A DNA stretch of 64,000 nt from Limonium bicolor (lineage: Eukaryota > Streptophyta > Magnoliopsida > Caryophyllales > Plumbaginaceae), in assembly GCA_023374045.1 (NCBI GenBank), contig CM041777.1:461433827-461497826 (forward strand), in the 5' to 3' direction. A program made the position numbers and the translations under genes. This document shows, one piece after another, positions 1 through 10,008 of the stretch (the first letter of the stretch is position 1; each line of letters starts with the position of its first letter). The notes below the pieces were generated by a model, which was not told where the DNA came from, did no database searches, and worked only from the letters and a program-made list of their open reading frames with translations.

Positions 1-1633
1 TGGGACGACCGCACTCCGAAGGAGCTTATGCCTGACAGATAGTCAGGTAAGTGGTAACGTACCAACAAGGTACCCCACGTATGTATACATGTAGTGTACG
101 AAACACGGGAAGTAGTCAACTCTGATCTACGGACCATGAGTAAACTCACACCAGAACAGCTGGACACCTCAAACGATCAAGGAGAAGGAACTCAATTAAG
201 TAATAAGTATAAAGGAACTCAGAGAATCCATCTGAAGATAAGGAATGAGGATTAAGAAGTGCAAAGAGCGCAGCCTAGTAAGTATAGACATTGGATATGT
301 CTCAAGACTTCAATCAAATACATGACAGTTGGAAGGGATATCCAGCCTAAACACATTAAGGCAAGTGCCTAACGTGAACACAATGATGTTCAACAAACAG
401 GACGGAGTTCCCAAGAACAATTACAAAGACTACCAGGGAGCATAATCCATCATTGGAGAGGATATTAAACCTAGTCTAGAACACTAGGAGGAGTATAAAC
501 AGTCTACCCAAGAACGGGGGACGTTATAACCCTAAAGGGAATAGCTCAAAATATGATGACGCAAGGCGGTATAGTGGACACAACGTATCACATAACATTA
601 GCTGGATGTAACGGCGTAACCAACAACACCCAGGAGCAATCCTTGAAGGGTGTCTGAGTTAACAACAGTCGAACAAAGCGTCATGATAAGAGCACGGGAG
701 CTAGAACGAACACTCGGTTAGGACACGGATGGATTTCACTTAACAGGAAATACCCTCAACCATTGAAAGGCACTGATTAACACCAGAATGCCTAAAGGGC
801 CTCCCATGAACGAAAGCGTGTTGCAACAACTTGCTAGGGAGCCCAGTAATACCTCCAACCCTATGATGGCATGCAAGGAGTGGAAATATGTATAAGCAGC
901 CCGCAAGGAGCATAGATCGCAGCAATCTGTCTTAGAAGCCATGAACCACCAACTGTGTTATGCAAACTTAAACGGTTGCAAGACCCATACTAATTAATAA
1001 CAAGACTTGCCAAAATGGCCCCATAAGGGAAGAGATATTATTTCATACGATGAATAGGGCGTCAACTGAACCACCCAATTTGAACTCAACATCATGAGTA
1101 ACTTGGAGTAATGGCTGCCTCAGTGTCACTGTCACTGAAGCATCAGCCCAGTATACAGTCGACGAGACTTCTAATCACCCTTCATGCCTTCCGTGGCAAT
1201 GGTAGCACAGAGGCATAGGAATTTTAAAGATGACAACCCCGGCCTAGTCCACACTTTGACACTACGGGAAATCTGAGGGAAGGTACCTCTCCTTAACAGA
1301 AAAATCACCAAGGCGGTGATGAGGTGAAACCTTAGGAAAGGCTTCCATCTACCATAACAACAAGCTTGCGCATGTAGTTATTGCCAAGAGACAACCGAAT
1401 AAGGAAATGAAATTTCCAAACCACTACGCCTAAAAGAGACTTTGAGAGCGATCGTGGAAACCGATCAAGAGTCAGTTTAGAAACAAACACGGAATGCGTA
1501 TAATGTGGACTATAGAATCACATTGCTTGAAGAGCATAGAGACCTGAAGGAGTAAGTATACTCCATATGCAACCAAGCATATGGTGAACCATTGTATGAA
1601 TGGCGAAAGTACATAAACAGAGACTAACATAGT
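1..1633 (+). mobile_element. Element C internal region, piece 1 (decayed Ty3/gypsy)
   Basis: This is the left part of the internal region of element C, cut at 1633 by T1. The first 330 bases resemble the internal region of element B near 50362-50660: both have TGGGACGAC, a run ending in AAGGTACCCCA and the phrase GACATTGGATATGTCT. Bases 960-1090 look instead like B near 49170-49240, so the order differs from B. The longest frames are under 80 codons and none carries a gag, protease, RT or integrase motif I recognise. The strand is inferred from the 3' LTR at 21967. Confidence 0.55.
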
Positions 1634-2142
1634 TGTTATACCCAAAATTTTGACCCCCTGGTTAGGGTCTACGAGGGTTTGGTGTTGTGAGGGGCACTTC
1701 GATCAAGTAATGAGAGATTCCGGCTCATTCGGCACATTCCAGAGCACGGGGAGCAGTTTGTCGTTTTCAGGGGCATTTTTGTAATTTTTAAGGCTCCCGA
1801 GACCTCCTATGGACTTTCTCTCTCCTCCAAAAGATGCCCAAATCACCTTGAAATGCTTTGAAATTTTAACCCATGATAGAGGATGACATTTTAAGCATAA
1901 TGGAGTTGGAATTTTGATTTTTTGAATTTCCATAATTTTCTAGCAATTTCTGACTGAATCTGACGAGAATTCAATTAAAAATATTCCAACATTTAAAAAA
2001 TCTGATTCTACTTCAGAAAAATCATAATTGCCATCCTTGACACGTGGTTCAAATTTCACAGCAAAATTCCTTTGGGAAGTCATTTAATTAAAATGCCAAA
2101 AAATCTTACTTTTACTAGATTTTCTTTATCTTTAAGAAAGTC

Positions 2143-2150
2143 TATATAAA
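2143..2150 (+). promoter_or_regulatory. TATA box of T1 5' LTR
   Basis: TATATAAA within CTATATAAAGGGA, present at the same place in the 3' LTR (about 8736-8743) and as CTATATAAGG in both T2 LTRs (12208 and 19566). Transcription is expected to start about 30 bp downstream, making the rest of the LTR the R/U5 leader. Confidence 0.7.
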
Positions 2151-2472
2151 GGGATAGGTTTTTTGATAAAGGAAGAATCTCATATGCTCTTAGAACCCTA
2201 GGCAGTCAAAACTCTCATCCATAGCCAGTCTCCCACGTTTTTGCACCCTCAAGCACCAAAACAACACCGAAATCTCACCGAAATCAATACCGAAACACGT
2301 TTTCCAATTCCCAACACATTAAAAATCATCAAACATCAACAAAACCACCTCCAAAACGTGAAGAACACTTCCAACAATCAACAACCAGAAGCTTGGGTCG
2401 AACTCAATCCGGAACTGGCACCATTGGAGCCTCTGAAGAATCTCGACGTGAAGAATCCTCTTGAATTCGAAG

Positions 2473-2674
2473 GTAAAAAAGGTTGCAATGCTACTTTTCT
2501 AACTCTCCACGACCTTATTAACTCTCTGTCAAATTTTGGGTTCAAACTAACCTTTCTATGCTTCTGTATTGCTAATTGCTTTTGCTTCTATCTTGTTACT
2601 GTTTGTCAAGTTTCGTGCGTAATCAGACTTCAAACTACAATCTTTCAATTACTAACGTATTGTATATCTTTCAG
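2473..2674 (+). other. Predicted intron inside T1 5' LTR
   Basis: The donor is GAATTCGAAG|GTAAAA, the acceptor is a T-rich tract ending ATCTTTCAG|GCTAC, and TACTAAC lies about 23 bp before the acceptor, a perfect branch-point consensus. The same arrangement recurs at 9066-9267 (T1 3' LTR), 12526-12729 and 19888-20089 (T2 LTRs), with length 202-204 bp each time. Splicing is inferred from signals only. Confidence 0.55.
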
Positions 2675-2838
2675 GCTACACGTGCATAATGTTTTAGCCG
2701 AAAAACACCGTCGGGAACCATCAGAAAACCCCTGTCTGTGGGTGGTCCGGGACCTCGGACCTATGGTCCGGGACCACGGACACCCACGGACGGCGGCATA
2801 TTTTTTAAAAATTTTTAAATTTAGGTTTTCTAAATAAT

Positions 2839-2874
2839 GTCCGGGACCACGGACAGCTTGTCCGTGGCCCGGAC
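2839..2874 (+). other. GC-rich hairpin in T1 LTR leader
   Basis: A near-perfect inverted repeat: GTCCGGGACCACGGACA, a three-base loop GCT, then the complementary arm with one mismatch. Further GTCCG/CGGAC motifs lie on both sides (2737-2795 and 2933-2970). The cluster stands out from the AT-rich LTR. Confidence 0.75.
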
Positions 2875-3404
2875 TTTTCAAAATTTCATTTTTTCTTAAA
2901 TTCGACTTTTCTGTATAGTTAGGTTAACTAGGGTCTGTGGTCTCGGACATGGGGTCCGTGGCTACGGACGTAAACAAAATTAGACCTAATTCTGCCTCCG
3001 AAACCCTAGTTTAGGTATTTTCAGTTTCCACTTTTATTTTCAGTCAAAAAATGTTAAAAAATACAAAAAAATCAGAAGCGCGAACCTAGGTTAAAAACAA
3101 CTTCATAGTAAGCCGTAAATAAGCTAAGTAGAGGAAAAACGACCTAGGAGGGGTAATGAAAGTAATTGAACCCTAATTAAGTCAAATATCAAGCCCTCGA
3201 ACCCGAACTCTCCTTTCCTAATTTGATCTAGGTTAAAATTAGGTGGCGACTCATAATAGGTTCGAGTGGGCTAGCTTAGGTCTTTATAATTATTGTTATA
3301 TGACATAGTTATTAATCTTAGGTTATAATTGGACCTAAAACCTGACTAGATCCTAATTAACTTTAATCAACATAGGATAGGGTTTAAAATCGAGGCTCAC
3401 AGAC

Positions 3405-3422
3405 TGGCGACTCTGCTGGGGA
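3405..3422 (+). other. T1 primer binding site
   Basis: TGGCGACTCTGCTGGGGA begins three bases after the LTR end. It begins with TGG, complementary to a tRNA CCA end, and is the PBS type I associate with Ogre/Tat elements. I am not certain which tRNA it matches. Confidence 0.75.
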
Positions 3423-6400
3423 CAACTTCTTAATATTAACTTGTTTAATTTTAAGAAAGAGGGCTTAACTCGAAAAATGTTTATTTATGGCTTTTATTAC
3501 TTTGTTTGTTTACTTTCGTGCGCACTTTAATTTTCTGCACCTTTGCATCATATGAGAGCGAGGGTCCACGCAAACCGATTTCACCCCGGGATCCGTTTGA
3601 GGGTCCCCGTCAGGGACTAACACCTTTTAGGTGATGTGAATAAGCGGGGGAAAAGAGGAGGATGTCGTCTAACCACATCCCCTTAATACCTGGGCCTAAG
3701 CCCCAAGCGTTTTCCTTGCAGTGCCCTTACCTAGCCCATTGTTTGGTCAGTCAAAGACCCGACCGTAGACGCACACCTTCAGGTGATGTGAAAAGAGTGG
3801 GGAAGCCCAAAGAGAATAGCGTGCAAGCCCTATTCCTTTGTGGTGACCTGGGCCCATGCCCCAAGCACCTCTCCGGATCGATCCATACCCGGTTTGATTT
3901 AAACGTCTAGGGAGGATATGTTGAATTTGTGTGGGCTTTGTTTGCCTGTGTGATCGGCCCACTACCCAGCCTAGAGATTGATAGGAACTTCTCCTACATC
4001 AGCCTAGCTCAACCCGAATTGGCAGCTCTATTTGTTTGCGGCCCAAAGGCCCTGTTTGGTTTAATATGTGAGTCGTTCGGGCTTCGGCCGAAAGCTTAGA
4101 CTTAGGTGATTTCTCTTCCGGCCCAATTTGAATGATCCAATTAGTTTTAGGCCCATAAAAAGAAATCCACCTGAACTTGAAATAACTCACAAGTCCTGAA
4201 AATAAAATCTTTTTTGGCTTAGCAACCATCTTCTCTGGCCCGAAGAAAGTTAGGCCCATTTGTGATTTAGGGACCATTCCAGCTCATGTGCTTTATTTCA
4301 GGCCCAAACACATTCCAGCCCAAGGGATCATTCTAGTCTAGGTAGACTTCTTATCATGACCTTAACCCAAAACCCTAGATCTAGGTGTCATCTTTTAGGC
4401 CCAACCAAAATCACTCGGCCCAAATTCCAGTTCACATATAGAGCAATCATTCTGGCCCATGTACCACACTCATAACTCATTCCATTTGAGCCCATAGACC
4501 AATTCATAGTTTTGGCCCATGAGCTTCGCTCTCAATCCAGAATTTCGGCCCATAAAACATTTGAATCCAAGATAGTTTGCATAACTCATTCATTCCAGTT
4601 TCCGGCTTCAAGGCCCAACAAGAGCATCAAACGAATCTTAGACTTCAAGGCTTATCCCTCGGCCCAGTGGCCCATTCACGGTCCATGTGATTTCCTGAGC
4701 TTGTTTGCTCAATTTTTGGATTAAGGGGATTCGGGGCTACTGTCCGTTCTAGTCTAGGGATCACTCTAATCTATGCACTTCACTCTCAGCTTAACGAAGA
4801 CTCAGGTCCAGTTACTTCCTACATAACCCATAGGCATTCCTAGTTCAAACATTTTACAGGGCCTACTCGAAGTTTGGAAGGAAGACAATCATGGTCAATG
4901 GCGTCTCGACGGTCAACAGCTCGAGTCTTCAGCACGTTGGCATCAGACAGTTCAACACACTTTATTTAGAAGTTTTCTCGATTTAGTAGTTTTCTTTTCT
5001 CAGTCATTCTTCTAACTTTTATGGTAGCTAGCTTCCTTTATCATTTTAGGTAGTTTTCTTAAGATTACAATTTTTGATGTTGTCTTTCCATTCATGAATT
5101 AGAGCATAGTTCCATTTTCATTATTTTTTGTGCATTTATATCACAAACCAGAACACCAAAAAATAAATAAGTCATCACGTCATTTCACCCACATCCACTA
5201 CCTTCATCACATACATCCCATGTGTCTCACCATACTCCCCTCTCCACATGAAACTCATTCTTGCGCAAGGAAGATCTCACCACCTTGTTGGCTTCCACCA
5301 CTCATCACCTCTCAATGGAAAATTTCACACGTACACTGAAAGCATCCCACTGCCATGTTTTACTTTCATCACTACATCACTCCACCAAAACAGCAAGACT
5401 TCATCGCCATGTACCACCACACCTACAACCACCTCCAACAAATAACCTGGGTATTCAAAAGGCTTGTCAAAAGACCCCAAAACCATACTGGGGGCATCTG
5501 AGTTAAGGGTCGATAACGTTTATTTCATTGGTTTAAAGCGCGCATGAACAAGTCTTTGAGTGAACATTTCGCGAGGGTTCCTTGAGCGGTAAAACCATGA
5601 GTGAAAGAGCATGTCATTTTTACATGGCTCCAAAGAGATTACATTCAAAGGTAAGGTAAACGGCATGACTCCAACCGAAGGAGATAATTTGTAAATTTAC
5701 GCTTAAACCTATGAAAAGTAACAAAGAAAGGATACACAACTATTAGGGATGACGAAGCACCTAGGTACAAACACCACAAAGCCAAAAGCTAGTGAACCCT
5801 GACATACACCCTAGGCACCCCCCCTGAGCTTTTCATATATGACCTCTTTTACAACACTACAAACTCCACAAAATAAGCCAGCCAATGATGAATAATCGAC
5901 CCAGTGACCAAAGGAAGTAAGGAGCCCGACTTTTGAACAGCAACTTCACAAGTCCAAAGAAGCAAAACTGGTACCAGCATGACAAACGATCCGCAAATGG
6001 TCCCAAAGTGACACATGATCCAAATGAGCTTACATCAAAAACAACTCTCAAAGTTAAAAACCGGAAACACAAGAACCCCAAAGAAAAGAGATTCAAAGAA
6101 AGGAAAATCTGAAAAGCCTCGAAGAAATCCAAAATTGGAAGAAAGAGAGAAGGTGCAAGGAACAACCCAAAAGTCCCAAGTTCCAAGCTCACAAGCGAAT
6201 TCATCACGAAGTAGCCAAACGACTTCAAGACGAAGAAGACAAGTCCAAGAGAAGGTGCAAGTTGTAGCTTTGGTCACCCTTATAGCTCCACATATCCTAA
6301 ACATTCCTCCATCATCCCATGTCTTTCATTAGACCCCATAGCCACGTTATAAGCTCAAAAGACTTCCGACTTAGTAGTTGTGTATCCAATCACGTGAAAG

Positions 6401-6587
6401 TAATAGGTTGAATGCGTAAATCTAACAAATGTCAAATTCAACGGTTGAGATGTTTTGACCAGAAGAAGAGCACGAGTGCAAGAATCAAACACTTTGAGTG
6501 TAGGATAGAAAGCACCACATCAAGATAAACCCTGACCTTGTGAGAGTGAGACTTGTTTTTGCGCAATTAATCAAAGAAAATACTGGG
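3423..6587 (+). other. T1 non-coding internal region
   Basis: It aligns by eye with T2: 3423-4740 with 13490-14640, and 5486-6587 with about 16346-17450. The 1.3 kb block carrying gag in T2 is missing, replaced by 4740-5480 without recognisable content. A phrase around GGTGATGTGAA occurs twice in the leader (about 3630 and 3783). One lysine/arginine-rich frame (6015-6332, 105 codons) shares GNTRTPK and a basic tail with a frame in T2 (16744-16998). This could be a relic of coding sequence, but I see no domain. A PPT-like TACTGGGGGCA lies at 5486. Confidence 0.5.
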
Positions 6588-6614
6588 GGCAATCGATCGT
6601 TCCGATCGATTGCC
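6588..6614 (+). other. Perfect hairpin 1 after PPT-like motif (T1)
   Basis: GGCAATCGATCG and its exact reverse complement flank a TTC loop, directly after AATACTGGG. T2 has the same arms with loop TTT at 17451-17477. Confidence 0.85.
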
Positions 6615-6660
6615 ATAAAATCCTAAAAAACTCAGATTGCCTTAAGGAAAAATACTGGGG

Positions 6661-6684
6661 GCAATTGTTGGTCCCAACAATTGC
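6661..6684 (+). other. Perfect hairpin 2 after PPT-like motif (T1)
   Basis: Arms GCAATTGTTGG and CCAACAATTGC around a TC loop, directly after AATACTGGGG. T2 has the same arms with loop TT at 17518-17543. Confidence 0.85.
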
Positions 6685-6740
6685 ACCAACGACACCGATT
6701 GAGGCCCAAAAACAGAAACCCAAAGGATCAAACCCTCCTC

Positions 6741-7035
6741 AATTTCCTCAGGCCCGTCCTAAGGCCTACCTCCACATCAAATTTCCACAGGCCCGTCCTA
6801 AGCCCTAACTCCACATCAAATTTCCTCAGGCCCGTCCTAAGCCCTACCTCCACATCAAATTTCCTCAGGCCCGTCCTAAGCCCTACCTCCACATCAAATT
6901 TCCACAGGCCCATCCTAAGCCCTACCTCCACATCAAATTTCCTTAGGCCCGTCCTAAGCCCTACCTCCACATCAATTTCCACAGGCCCGTCCTAAGCCCT
7001 ACCTCCACATTCAAACATCCACAGGCCCGTCTCGA
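6741..7035 (+). repeat. 39-bp minisatellite (T1)
   Basis: About eight copies of a 39-bp unit built on AGGCCCGTCCTAAGCCCTAC followed by CTCCACATCAAATTTCC. Because 39 is a multiple of three, it creates open frames on both strands (for example LRPVLSPTSTSNF on plus), which are artefacts. Confidence 0.92.
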
Positions 7036-7101
7036 GCCCTAATCCTTCTACATTCTATTGGACCCATCATACACTTGACTCACTTTCACTTAGATCCCAT
7101 C

Positions 7102-7495
7102 TTTAGGCTCGTCATAAGACCTAGATCCAACCTTTAGGCTCGTCATAAGACCTAGATCCAACCTTTAGGCTCGTCATAAGACCTAGAACCAACCTTTAGG
7201 CTCGTCATAAGACCTAGAACCATCCTTTAGGCTCGTCATAAGACCTAGATCCTACCTTTAGGCTCGTCATAAGACCTAGATCCAACCCTTAGGCTCGTCA
7301 TAAGACCTAGATCCAACCTTTAGGCTCGTCATAAGACCTAGATCCAACCTTTAGGCTCGTCATAGGACCTAGATCCTACCTTTAGGCTCGTCATAAGACC
7401 TAGATCCCACCTTTAGGCTCTTCATAAGACCTAGAACCATCCTTTAGGCTCGTCATAAGACCTAGTTGAATTCCTTTAGGCTCGTAGTAAGACCT
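7102..7495 (+). repeat. 31-bp minisatellite (T1)
   Basis: About thirteen direct copies of a 31-bp unit centred on TTTAGGCTCGTCATAAGACC, with a diverged outlier near 7545. Absent from T2, where a different array takes its place. Confidence 0.92.
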
Positions 7496-7609
7496 TTTAG
7501 CTTACCCCACTCTCATCAAACACATTGCATTCATCTCATTCATATAGGCTCGTCATAAAGCCTAGTTGCATTATCCAGGCGCGCACAAGACCTAGCGACA
7601 GAAAAGTTG

Positions 7610-7860
7610 GCGAGGTGATGGCAATAAATCCTCCTGTGTTATGTCAGCTTATTTTGGGATCAAAGAATGGTGGGCAAAGGCAATAAGTCCCCAGGGTTTT
7701 TCCAGGAGTTATATCCTGCACACCGGGCTTTGGGGGCGATGCAATAAGTTGTCCCCATTGGGTCCAGCCAGGAGCATTGGCACGGGTTTCGGTCCCCAGA
7801 AGCATCCGAGCATCATCAATCATCATCATCAGCATCATTAGCATCATTAGCATTTAAGCA
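7610..7860 (+). repeat. GGCAATAA(A/G)T repeats and CAT microsatellite (T1)
   Basis: Three spaced copies of GGCAATAAAT/GCAATAAGT (about 7620, 7679 and 7741) followed by a run of CATCAT/AGCATCATT (7805-7857). T2 has the same pair in the same order (18433-18690). Confidence 0.75.
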
Positions 7861-7889
7861 TTCTTGCATTTGCATACAGTTTTCACATC

Positions 7890-8105
7890 CTAGGTAGTCA
7901 ACGCCTTAGAATCGCTTGACATTGCTTTATTTCATTTATTATAGGTAGTCAACGCCTTAGAATAGCTTGACATCATTTTCATCCTAGGTAGTCAATGCCT
8001 TAGAATAGCTTGACCCGTTTTCACTTATAGGTAGTCAGCGCCTTAGAATAGCTCGACAATGTTTTATCCCTTAGGTAGTCAGCACCTCCGAATAGCTGGG
8101 CGTAG
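7890..8105 (+). repeat. TAGGTAGTCAACGCC minisatellite (T1)
   Basis: Five imperfect copies of a roughly 45-bp unit, TAGGTAGTCAACGCCTTAGA plus ATAGCTTGACA. The same unit is found in T2 at 18718-18950, so this array predates the split of the two elements. Confidence 0.88.
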
Positions 8106-8207
8106 TCAATGCGGTTTCGGACAACATGGAGGATTCTGTGGAATCCAAAATTTTGGGGCATTACTCAAGCATCAACCAGACTTTTCACATCCAATACAAA
8201 GTCCAGT

Positions 8208-8222
8208 TGACGGGGGGCAATC
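8208..8222 (+). other. T1 polypurine tract
   Basis: TTGACGGGGGGCAATC immediately before the 3' LTR; expected site for plus-strand DNA priming. Confidence 0.8.
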
Positions 8223-10008
8223 TGTTATACCCAAAATTTTGACCCCCCCTGGTTAGGGTCTACGAGGTTTGGTGTTGTGAGGGGCACTTCGATCAAGTAA
8301 TGAGAGATTCCGGCTCAATCGGCACATTCCAGAGCATGGGGAGCAGTTTCGTCATTTCAGGGGCGTTTTGTAATTTTTAAGGCTCCCGAGACCTCCTGTG
8401 GACTTTCTCTCTCCTCCAAAAGATGCCCAAATCAGCTTGAAATGCTTTGCAATTTTAACCCATAATAGAGGATGACATTTTAAGCATAATGGCGTTGGAA
8501 TTTTGATTTTTCGCATTTTCAATAATTTTCTAGCAATTTCTCACTGAATCTGATGAGAAATTCAATTTAAAAATATTCCAACATTTAAAAAATCCGATTC
8601 CACTTCAGAAAAATCATAATTGCCATCCTTGACACGTGGTTAAATTTTCACAGCAAAATTCCTTTGGGAAGTCATTTAATTAAAATGCCAAAAAATCTTA
8701 GTTTTACTAGATTTTCTTTATCTTTAAGAAAGTCTATATAAAGGGATAGGTATTTTGATAAAGGAAGAATCTCATATGCTCTTAGAACCCTAGGCAGTCA
8801 AAAACTCTCCTTCATAGCCAGTCTCCCACGTTTTTGCACCCTCAAGCACCAAAACAACACCGAAATCTCACCGAAATCAATACCGAAACACGTTTTCCAA
8901 TTCCCAACACATTAAAAATCATCAAAAATCAACCAAACCACCTCCAAAACATGAAGAACCCTTCCAACAATCAACAACCAGAAGCTTGGGTCGAACTCAA
9001 TCCGGAACCGGCACCATTGGAGCCTCCGAAGAATCCCGATGTGAAGAATCCTCTTGAATTCGAAGGTAAAACAGGTTGCAATGCTACTTTTCTAACACTC
9101 CACAACCTTATTAACTCTCTGTCAAATTTTGGGTTCAAACTACCTTTTTACGCTTCTGTATTGCTAATTGCTTTTGCTTCTGCCTTGTTACTTGTTTGTC
9201 AAGTTTCGTGCGTAATCAGACTTCAAACTGCAATCTTTCAATTACTAACGTATTGTATATCTTTCAGGCTACACGTGCATAATTTTTTAGCCGAAAACAC
9301 CGTCGGGAACCATCAGAAAACCCCTGTCCGTGGGTGGTCCGGGATTTTGGACCTATGGTCCGGGACCACGGACGGGTTGTCCGTGGCCATGGACACCCAC
9401 GGACGGACAGATTTTTTTAAAATTTAAAATTTAGGTTTTTCTAAATAATGTCCGGGCCCACGACAGCTTGTCCGTGGCCCCGGAGTTTTCAAAATTTCAT
9501 TTTTTCTTAAATTCGACTTTTCTGTATAGTTAGGTTAACTAGGGTCCGTGGTCTCGGACATGGGGTCCGTGGCTACGGACGTAAACAAAATTTGACCTAA
9601 TTCTGCCCCGAAACCCTAGTTTAGGTATTTTCAGTTTCCACTTTTATTTTCAGTCAAAAAATGTTAAAAATACAAAAAAATCAGAAGCGCACACCTAGGT
9701 TAAAAACAACTTCGTAGTAAGCCGTAAATAAACTAAGTAGAGGAAAAACGACCTAGGAGGGAATGAAAGTAATTGAACCCTAATTAAGTCGAATATCAAG
9801 CACCCGAACCCGAACTCTCCTTTCCTAATTTGATCTAGGTTAAAATTAGGTGGCGACTCATAATAGGTTCCAGTGGGCTAGCTTAGTCGTAATAATTATT
9901 GTTATATGACATAGTTATTAATCTTAGGTTAAAAGTGGACCTAAAACCCGACTAGATCCTAATCAACTTTTAATCAAAATAGGATAGGGTTTAAAATCGA
10001 GGCTCACA
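8223..10008 (+). repeat. T1 3' LTR
   Basis: Direct repeat of 1634-3401, with the TATA box near 8736, the predicted intron at 9066-9267 (branch point TACTAAC kept) and the GTCCG hairpin cluster from about 9335 to 9570. Followed by ATAAT and then by element C sequence. Confidence 0.9.

Larger units (their letters stand above)
1634..3401 (+). repeat. T1 5' LTR
   Basis: 1768 bp direct repeat of 8223-10008 with only scattered differences. It contains a TATA box (2143-2150), a predicted intron (2473-2674) and a cluster of GTCCG/CGGAC hairpins (about 2737-2970). An open frame at 2241-2837 (198 codons) recurs in the 3' LTR (8834-9427, 197 codons), but it reads straight through the predicted intron and the hairpins, so I do not call it a gene. 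Confidence 0.9.
1634..10008 (+). mobile_element. T1: Tat/Ogre-like LTR retrotransposon without coding capacity
   Basis: A complete LTR element with near-identical direct LTRs (1634-3401 and 8223-10008) starting TGTTATACCC and ending GGCTCACA. A PBS follows the 5' LTR (3405-3422), and a purine tract GACGGGGGGCAA precedes the 3' LTR. Candidate target duplications are ATAGT (1629-1633) and ATAAT (10009-10013), one mismatch apart. The 4.8 kb internal region has no gag, RT or integrase; the area that holds gag in T2 is deleted here. PBS, purine tract and tandem-repeat-rich 3' UTR fit the Tat/Ogre lineage. The element must be non-autonomous. It sits inside element C. Confidence 0.88.

Noticed and set aside
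2241..2837. 198-codon ORF in the T1 LTR, nearly identical in the 3' LTR
   Set aside because: Similarity of the two copies is explained by their being LTRs of one element; the frame crosses a predicted intron and GC hairpins and is not kept in the T2 LTRs.
5130..5506. Overlapping plus-strand ORFs rich in His/Thr/Pro
   Set aside because: Three frames are open at once because of CCA/CAC-rich composition; T2 has no equivalent.
6681..6995. Open frames on both strands with a 13-residue repeat
   Set aside because: They are produced by the 39-bp tandem repeat; no start context or domain.
7102..7495. Regular 31-bp repeats that might recall a CRISPR array
   Set aside because: Units are directly adjacent with no unique spacers, inside a plant retrotransposon; an ordinary minisatellite.
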